A stretch of DNA of 64,000 nucleotides from Vicinamibacterales bacterium (GTDB lineage Bacteria > Acidobacteriota > Vicinamibacteria > Vicinamibacterales > UBA2999), in NCBI GenBank assembly GCA_041659285.1, contig JBAZYO010000002.1:455633-519632 (forward strand), in the 5' to 3' direction. Within the stretch, counting starts at the first letter, position 1, and each line of letters starts with the position of its first letter. Below, piece by piece: positions 59,915 through 64,000 of this stretch. The notes below the pieces were generated by a model that did not search any database, was not told the DNA's origin, and worked only from the letters and a program-made list of their open reading frames with translations. The position numbers and the translations under genes are program-made.

Positions 59915-60661
59915 TCACACGGCGCCGCCGCTGGACGGCGGCAGTCGTCGCTGAATGTCGGCCACCATGGCTTTGAGCTCTTCGACATCCGAATCTGTCT
60001 CTGCCGCGGCTGGCGAGAGGAACCACGACGCTACGAGTCCTGAAAATGTACCGAAGATACCCACGCCCGCGGCCATGAGAAACACCGCCACCATCCTGCC
60101 TTCTGGGGTCGTTGGGTAGGTGTCTCCATAACCGACCGTCGTCATCGTCGACACGGCCCACCACATCGCGTCTTCGGCCGTCCGAATGTTTCCTTCGGCG
60201 GATGCCTCAAACTGGAGCATGGCAATGGACGCGAACACGAGGAGCAGCAGGGATAGAAGTAAGGCGGCCAAGAATGCGCTCTGAGCTCGCCGCTCGACCA
60301 GAAAGTGGGCGATCGCCCGCGCTGATTTCACGCCACGAAGCACACGAAGGATGCGCATCACCCGAGCCGCACGTCCCCAGCGTAGAGCATCGACTGTAGG
60401 AATGCTCGAGAGAAGGTCGATCCATCCCCACGACCCGAGATACACCCACTTCCTCGGTGCTCGGTACCAACTCAGAAGGAAATCGACGAAGAAGAGGCCG
60501 CAGACGGTGTTGTCAGCGTAGTCCAGGATGGTCTGAGTCTCGGCGTCGAGATGCCACACAGTGCCAACGGACAGACTGAGGATCGCCCAGAAGCACAGCA
60601 CGAGCATGAACAGCTGGTAAGGCTGGATCTGCCGTCCTTCGAGTCGAGGCCGGTCAGACAT
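59915..60661 (-). CDS. Voltage-gated-like potassium channel
   Basis: 248 residues with six membrane segments. S4-like arginines in GRAARVMRILRVLRGVKSAR; pore loop with the K+ filter TTVGYGD. A short cytoplasmic coiled tail (DSDVEELKAMVADIQRRL) follows. Likely a Kv-type channel that sets membrane potential. No adjacent partner. Confidence 0.92.
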   Translation of the reverse strand: MSDRPRLEGRQIQPYQLFMLVLCFWAILSLSVGTVWHLDAETQTILDYADNTVCGLFFVDFLLSWYRAPRKWVYLGSWGWIDLLSSIPTVDALRWGRAARVMRILRVLRGVKSARAIAHFLVERRAQSAFLAALLLSLLLLVFASIAMLQFEASAEGNIRTAEDAMWWAVSTMTTVGYGDTYPTTPEGRMVAVFLMAAGVGIFGTFSGLVASWFLSPAAAETDSDVEELKAMVADIQRRLPPSSGGAV

Positions 60662-60682
60662 GTCGCACCCGCCGCGGTAACG

Positions 60683-60892
60683 TCATTGATGCTCTGCCAG
60701 CTTTTTGCAAGTGCCGCAGGTCTTGCCGTCCTTCGCGCACCGTTTGCAGTACCGGCAGTTCGAACAGGCTTTGCAGGGATCGGCGCCCGTGCACGTGGCC
60801 GCGTGGAGAACCGCCTCGCCGACCGTCATCCACCCCGATGACAGCGCCGCCGCGAACGCCACAGCCATCCAGGCCCTTCGGGTCATCTTCAT
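60683..60892 (-). CDS. Small secreted cysteine-rich protein
   Basis: 69 residues; a basic N-terminus (KMTRRAWMAV) with a signal peptide. The mature part has eight cysteines in CxxC spacing (CTGADPCKACSNCRYC, then CAKDGKTCGTC). It could bind metal or be disulfide-rich. Function unknown. GAAGGGA lies upstream of the ATG. Confidence 0.6.
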   Translation of the reverse strand: MKMTRRAWMAVAFAAALSSGWMTVGEAVLHAATCTGADPCKACSNCRYCKRCAKDGKTCGTCKKLAEHQ

Positions 60893-61348
60893 GGTCGTGC
60901 ATCCCTTCAGCTGACGAGGTTTCCGGGAGGGGTGTCGTTTGGGGACAGCGGCGCCCCTGCGTACCTGTAGACGGCCACAAGTGGGAACATTCTCACAGCC
61001 GGCCTACTCGTCGCCCGATCCGAACCTCGGCCACCGGGGCATTCGGGGTAGCCGGTCAGCCACACTGACCCACTATCCGATTTCCGCGGCACGCCATCAG
61101 CAACGGGGAAAATGGTCTAAGCCAGCCCACTGACTCGCTGGCCGAGCTGAACCGGCGGCGCAGCTGGGCGGCAGTCGATATGCGGCACCTCAATCCGGAC
61201 GCGGCCGGCTAGGCCGGTGCTCACCCGACCCCGACCTGGTCAAGCCGGAAGTCCGTCAGACAGGCCGGTGACCATGCCCCACGGCCCGATCAAGCCTGGG
61301 CCATCACAAGAGCCGATGGTCGGTGAAGTCGTCGCCCCTCTCGCCTAC
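60893..61348. other. No supported gene
   Basis: 456 nt upstream of the Cys-rich gene and before the IS21-type repeats. Frames here (for example 60939-61133) are short and show no recognisable product. Nothing else is seen. Confidence 0.5.
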
Positions 61349-61428
61349 TGCGTATTCCGGTCCATCGTGAACACTAATTCCATTTCAACGTGAACATCGA
61401 TTCCGCTGATGCTGAACAGCCATTCCGA
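61349..61428. mobile_element. Orphan IS21-type terminus (tandem ATTCC ... CGTGAAC repeats)
   Basis: About three and a half ~22-bp repeats: ATTCCGGTCCATCGTGAACAC, ATTCCATTTCAACGTGAACAT, a diverged third, and a partial ATTCCGATC. This is the repeated transposase-binding pattern of IS21-family ends, starting with TG. No istA/istB reading frame is nearby, so it looks like a solo end or deletion remnant. Confidence 0.6.
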
Positions 61429-61436
61429 TCGGCGGC

Positions 61437-62429
61437 TCACCCGCGGCCGCGAGATCTTTCTTCACGGCGCGCGGCCGTCAAGGGCGGTAGTGGATTGGGC
61501 TGCCTTTCTCGCTGCCCGTAGCGTTTGTCTACCCTGTCGTGGGCCCGCGAAGACAACCGACTGACCCTCTTGGCCAGCTTGCTTATGTACTTAATCCTCG
61601 CCGTGTATTCAATATTGTTCTCAAGCGGTTCACGGTCGATACGTCGAACAGACTGAAAGAAGGCAAATGTAGCGTGCGTAATACTGATTGCAGTCGCGTC
61701 AAGGGGATCGCACAAGCCCATCAGTGACGGCCCAAGCAAAGGCGCGGCTCGGGCGCCCCGTGGATGACCGAGGCGGAACAGTATGCCATGTGGGCCGGCG
61801 TGCACAGAATGGCTGGCCATGCCGTAGTGCGCCTTCCAGAAAGAGTATCCCGCTGCTTGCCTGACGTGGAAGAACGTGGGGCTCGCTACCTTGCAATCGG
61901 CGGCGGCCCATCCGTAGTCGTTTCCAAAATCTTCACCGTACTTCGAGATGACCTCCTGCTTTCGCCTGTCGCTCATCCCAACTGCATCTCCTTCGAGCGA
62001 AGGGTATCGCAACTCGCGCTGGCACTCTTCGTACTCTCGCAACACCTTCCGATTCTTAACGTGCACGTGTTGGAGATAGCGTTCCGCGGCGGGCTCCCCG
62101 AACTTATGCAAGAATTCCATGACGACAGCAATTTCGTGAAGGGTGCGCCACCGAGCGTAAGCCCCATCTGCGTAGCCTGTCGCGCAAAGGCTGTGGACCT
62201 CCCACGCCACTTGACACGCTCGTTGTCTAAGCAATTCCTGGGCGGCGAACAGACTGGCGCCCTTCGAATGCTCTCGCGCGACGAGGTCGCCTGACTCAGC
62301 GGACACCGCGATGAGTTCGTCGAGAGCATCGAGTGCCCTGCCCCATGCCTGACGAATTCGGCGACTGAACCGGGCGCGACGCGCATCGCGACGGATTCTG
62401 CGCTCCGGCGCTCGGCCCTCGACGGTCAA
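61437..62429 (-). CDS. DUF5677-like protein
   Basis: 330 residues, mainly helical. Family-like segments: YARWRTLHEIAVVMEFL, AERYLQHVHVKNRKVLREY, YGWAAADC and MASHSVHAGPHG. DUF5677 proteins occur in variable loci and are uncharacterised, possibly in defence. TTG start at 62429 lies exactly 6 nt after TAGACT, strongly supporting it. The C-terminus is basic. Lower GC than the core genes. Confidence 0.8.
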   Translation of the reverse strand: MTVEGRAPERRIRRDARRARFSRRIRQAWGRALDALDELIAVSAESGDLVAREHSKGASLFAAQELLRQRACQVAWEVHSLCATGYADGAYARWRTLHEIAVVMEFLHKFGEPAAERYLQHVHVKNRKVLREYEECQRELRYPSLEGDAVGMSDRRKQEVISKYGEDFGNDYGWAAADCKVASPTFFHVRQAAGYSFWKAHYGMASHSVHAGPHGILFRLGHPRGARAAPLLGPSLMGLCDPLDATAISITHATFAFFQSVRRIDREPLENNIEYTARIKYISKLAKRVSRLSSRAHDRVDKRYGQRERQPNPLPPLTAARREERSRGRG

Positions 62430-62435
62430 CGACGC

Positions 62436-62441
62436 AGTCTA
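62436..62441 (-). promoter_or_regulatory. -10 box TAGACT for the DUF5677 gene (leaderless)
   Basis: TAGACT on the minus strand, 6 nt, then a TTG start. The regular spacing argues for leaderless initiation even with a non-AUG codon. Confidence 0.5.
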
Positions 62442-62553
62442 GCAGCGAGAACGGCGCGAACTAGGCGCGACACGTCACCGACGGTGTCTTTGTTGCTGGT
62501 TTGTCGTCGACTGGCCATATGCGCAGTTCCTGAAGATCCTGGAGAGGTCAACC

Positions 62554-62754
62554 TCAGTCCTGGGCTTTCACGTATTGCAGACCTGTGACCAGGTGAATCG
62601 CGACCTCGCAGGCGTACACCGTGCGGCTGGCAAGGCAAATGCCAATGACGTCAATCTCACCCTGGACGTCTGACGTCTTCAGGTTGTACTGGACAAAGTC
62701 GCAGCCGGCCACATGCCGAAGCCACTCGCCGCAGATTTCTTCACCTATGTTCAC
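62554..62754 (-). pseudogene. Truncated nuclease-like protein (N-terminal part)
   Basis: 66 residues: MNIGEEICGEWLRHVAGCDF, then NLKTSDVQGEIDVIGIC and YACEVAIHLVTGLQYVK. This looks like the start of a PD-(D/E)XK-like protein family that normally is about 150-200 residues longer. The frame stops after YVKAQD. No continuation in other frames was found. Its ATG overlaps the upstream nuclease's stop (ATGA). Confidence 0.55.
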
Positions 62755-63611
62755 TGGATTCCCGTTTCACGGGGCACTACCCTTCGAAGGTAGCGATCAC
62801 CTACATAGGCGCGCCAACCCTCAGCGGGCTCGAACCCAGGCGACAGCGATTCGAAGACCTCCTGATACGTTTTTGGGACCAGGCGGATTCGATCGCCACC
62901 TACCTGCTCACTGAACCGTGCGACCTCTTCCCCGTGAATTCGTGCGTCTGCCAAGCCCGTGTCGTACCAGAGGTACAGCAATATGGTCGGACTGTTCGGG
63001 TCGCTGGCCAGTCCGAGCATGTGCTTCAGTAGTTGTGGGACGTCGAGGTATTGCCAGGCAGGACGTAGGGTATCGGCGAGCGTCTGGACGGCACCAAGGC
63101 CGGCGGCTGCCCAGAGGCCGGGTGTCCCCGGAAAGTACTTCTTGGAGAGTCCCGGCGCAGCGCCCGTGTACGGCTCCGTGAATTTCGACTCCACGGCCAC
63201 GCGCCCACCGCCCGCGAGCGTAAGAAGCAGGTCAAGGTTCGGAGATCGCGGCCGTACGGGATAGTTGTCCGGGCGCCACTCGAAGCGAAGCGCTTCTATC
63301 TCGCGCGGAAGTCCGAGTGCCACAGATAACTGCCTCTTGTCCTCGTCGCGCCAGGCATCGAAGAAGTTGACCGCCAGGGCGGATGACGACACCAACGCCC
63401 GCATCTTTGCAGGACGCTTTCCAGTGTCTGACAACTCCGCTCCATCGGCAGCCAAGAATTCCGCCTCCGTCTCAGGTTTCAAGCGGCGCAAGAAGAGGTT
63501 GTCCTGGGACTTGGCGACGTAATGAGACCGTTCCGAATCGAGCGGCCGCCCACGCGACCACCGCACTTGCGCGGCCAGGATCGACTTGGCGGAATCAGAA
63601 AGGTTTAGCAA
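62751..63611 (-). CDS. PGN_0703-like putative restriction endonuclease
   Basis: 286 residues from a TTG at 63611 (GGAG 8 nt upstream). The region LFLRRLKPETEAEFLAADGAEL, MRALVSSSALAVNFFDAW and NLDLLLTLAGGGRVAVESKFTEPY match the PGN_0703 putative nuclease family; the D...ESK pattern is the PD-(D/E)XK core. No methyltransferase is adjacent, so it may be a solitary or defence nuclease. The next gene overlaps by ATGA. Confidence 0.8.
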   Translation of the reverse strand: MLNLSDSAKSILAAQVRWSRGRPLDSERSHYVAKSQDNLFLRRLKPETEAEFLAADGAELSDTGKRPAKMRALVSSSALAVNFFDAWRDEDKRQLSVALGLPREIEALRFEWRPDNYPVRPRSPNLDLLLTLAGGGRVAVESKFTEPYTGAAPGLSKKYFPGTPGLWAAAGLGAVQTLADTLRPAWQYLDVPQLLKHMLGLASDPNSPTILLYLWYDTGLADARIHGEEVARFSEQVGGDRIRLVPKTYQEVFESLSPGFEPAEGWRAYVGDRYLRRVVPRETGIQ

Positions 63612-63903
63612 TGACTTGCTCCAGTCACAAATCGAGCGGCGGGACTTCTGTGCTGATTGCGCGCATCCTAGCACTGTTCCACCACCGGGCCCGCCGTCCC
63701 GCAGCCAGCAGGACCGAACCCCTGAAGGCGGCAAACAGCGCCGGCTGAATCCGCAAAATCCTGTACTCATCCGGCTTGGTTACGCGGGGAAGGTCGTGTC
63801 GCCGCACAAAGGCTGGGCGTCGACGTCCGACGTCGCCGATTTCTCGGAAGAGCACAACGACTTCACCCCTGCCGACTCGAATGCCCCGGATCCGTGGGCG
63901 GAG
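63612..63903. other. No supported gene
   Basis: About 290 nt between the nuclease start and the IS3-type end. An overlapping frame at 63586-63906 shows no protein-like features. Confidence 0.45.
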
Positions 63904-64000
63904 TGACCTGCCCGGTCTTTTTCGGACCACCTGAAGCCTGAGAGAATGGCCCCTCGGACCACGAGGGAGCCATGAAGAAGACCCGATTTACCGAAGAGCA
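63904..64000 (+). mobile_element. Left end of an IS3-family element (partial)
   Basis: A TGACCTGCCCGG-type terminus at about 63904 lies 68 nt before a transposase OrfA start. The right end is beyond the window. Confidence 0.6.
63972..64000 (+). CDS. IS3-family transposase OrfA, N-terminus (cut by window edge)
   Basis: MKKTRFTEE..., the typical start of IS3-family OrfA (HTH_Tnp_1) proteins. GAGGGAGCC precedes the ATG. The gene continues past the right edge. Confidence 0.8.

Noticed and set aside
63586..63906. Plus-strand 106-residue frame opposite the nuclease start
   Set aside because: It lacks protein-like composition and overlaps the nuclease start.

Overview
The window is high-GC bacterial DNA, read here as Acidobacteriota (Vicinamibacteria-like); this assignment is inference. 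It rests on an ADOP-type duplicated permease next to a PadR regulator, an Oar-type TonB-dependent receptor with an N-terminal carboxypeptidase-regulatory-like domain, many secreted amidohydrolases and peptidases, a cytochrome/PHM-type copper monooxygenase, and a subtilase with VWGD-like repeats. Many genes begin 5-9 nt after a TAxxxT -10 box (TAGAAT, TAGACT, TACAAT, TATAAT), so leaderless transcription looks common. Other genes have ordinary AGGAGG-type ribosome sites.

Layout. 0-4 kb: start of a PQQ dehydrogenase, a ROK sugar kinase, a TPR-like secreted protein and a D-aminoacylase-like lipoprotein. 4-12 kb: a large membrane glycosyltransferase-like protein with a palindromic repeat inside its reading frame, pdxH, phzF, a two-gene tripartite tricarboxylate transporter whose TctC and TctB parts are fused, msrA and tRNA-Arg(UCG). 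12-14 kb: an overlapping pair of a zinc metallopeptidase-like protein and an ATP-grasp ligase, closed by a 91-bp near-perfect palindrome. 14-30.6 kb: NHL propeller, DUF1028 protein, ABC exporter with a transglutaminase-like protein, subtilase, hybrid histidine kinase, M20 amidohydrolase, cytochrome/PHM monooxygenase and a DUF1028-PEBP fusion. 30.7-44 kb: TonB receptor, cupin, CocE/NonD hydrolase, class II fumarase, EfpL, a beta-lactamase-fold protein lacking its catalytic motifs, a bacterial SUI1 protein, secreted proteins of unknown function and an SGNH hydrolase.

43.9-51.5 kb is one five-gene operon that links an Nfn-like flavoprotein pair to a 2-oxoacid:ferredoxin oxidoreductase (KorA gamma-alpha fusion plus KorB). 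It ends with an uncharacterised 729-residue protein that has a ferredoxin-like tail. This is the best candidate for an under-described electron-transfer system in the window.

From about 51.5 kb the DNA becomes accessory. There is a HigBA toxin-antitoxin pair, a decayed tRNA-Arg(UCU) 3' fragment, hypothetical genes, a second toxin-antitoxin pair with an operator between -35 and -10, two PadR modules (one driving an ADOP permease, one driving a permease-prefix/TonB fusion), an aspartyl protease, a potassium channel, an orphan IS21-type terminus, a DUF5677 protein, a PGN_0703-like nuclease with a truncated partner, and the left end of an IS3-family element that runs off the window.
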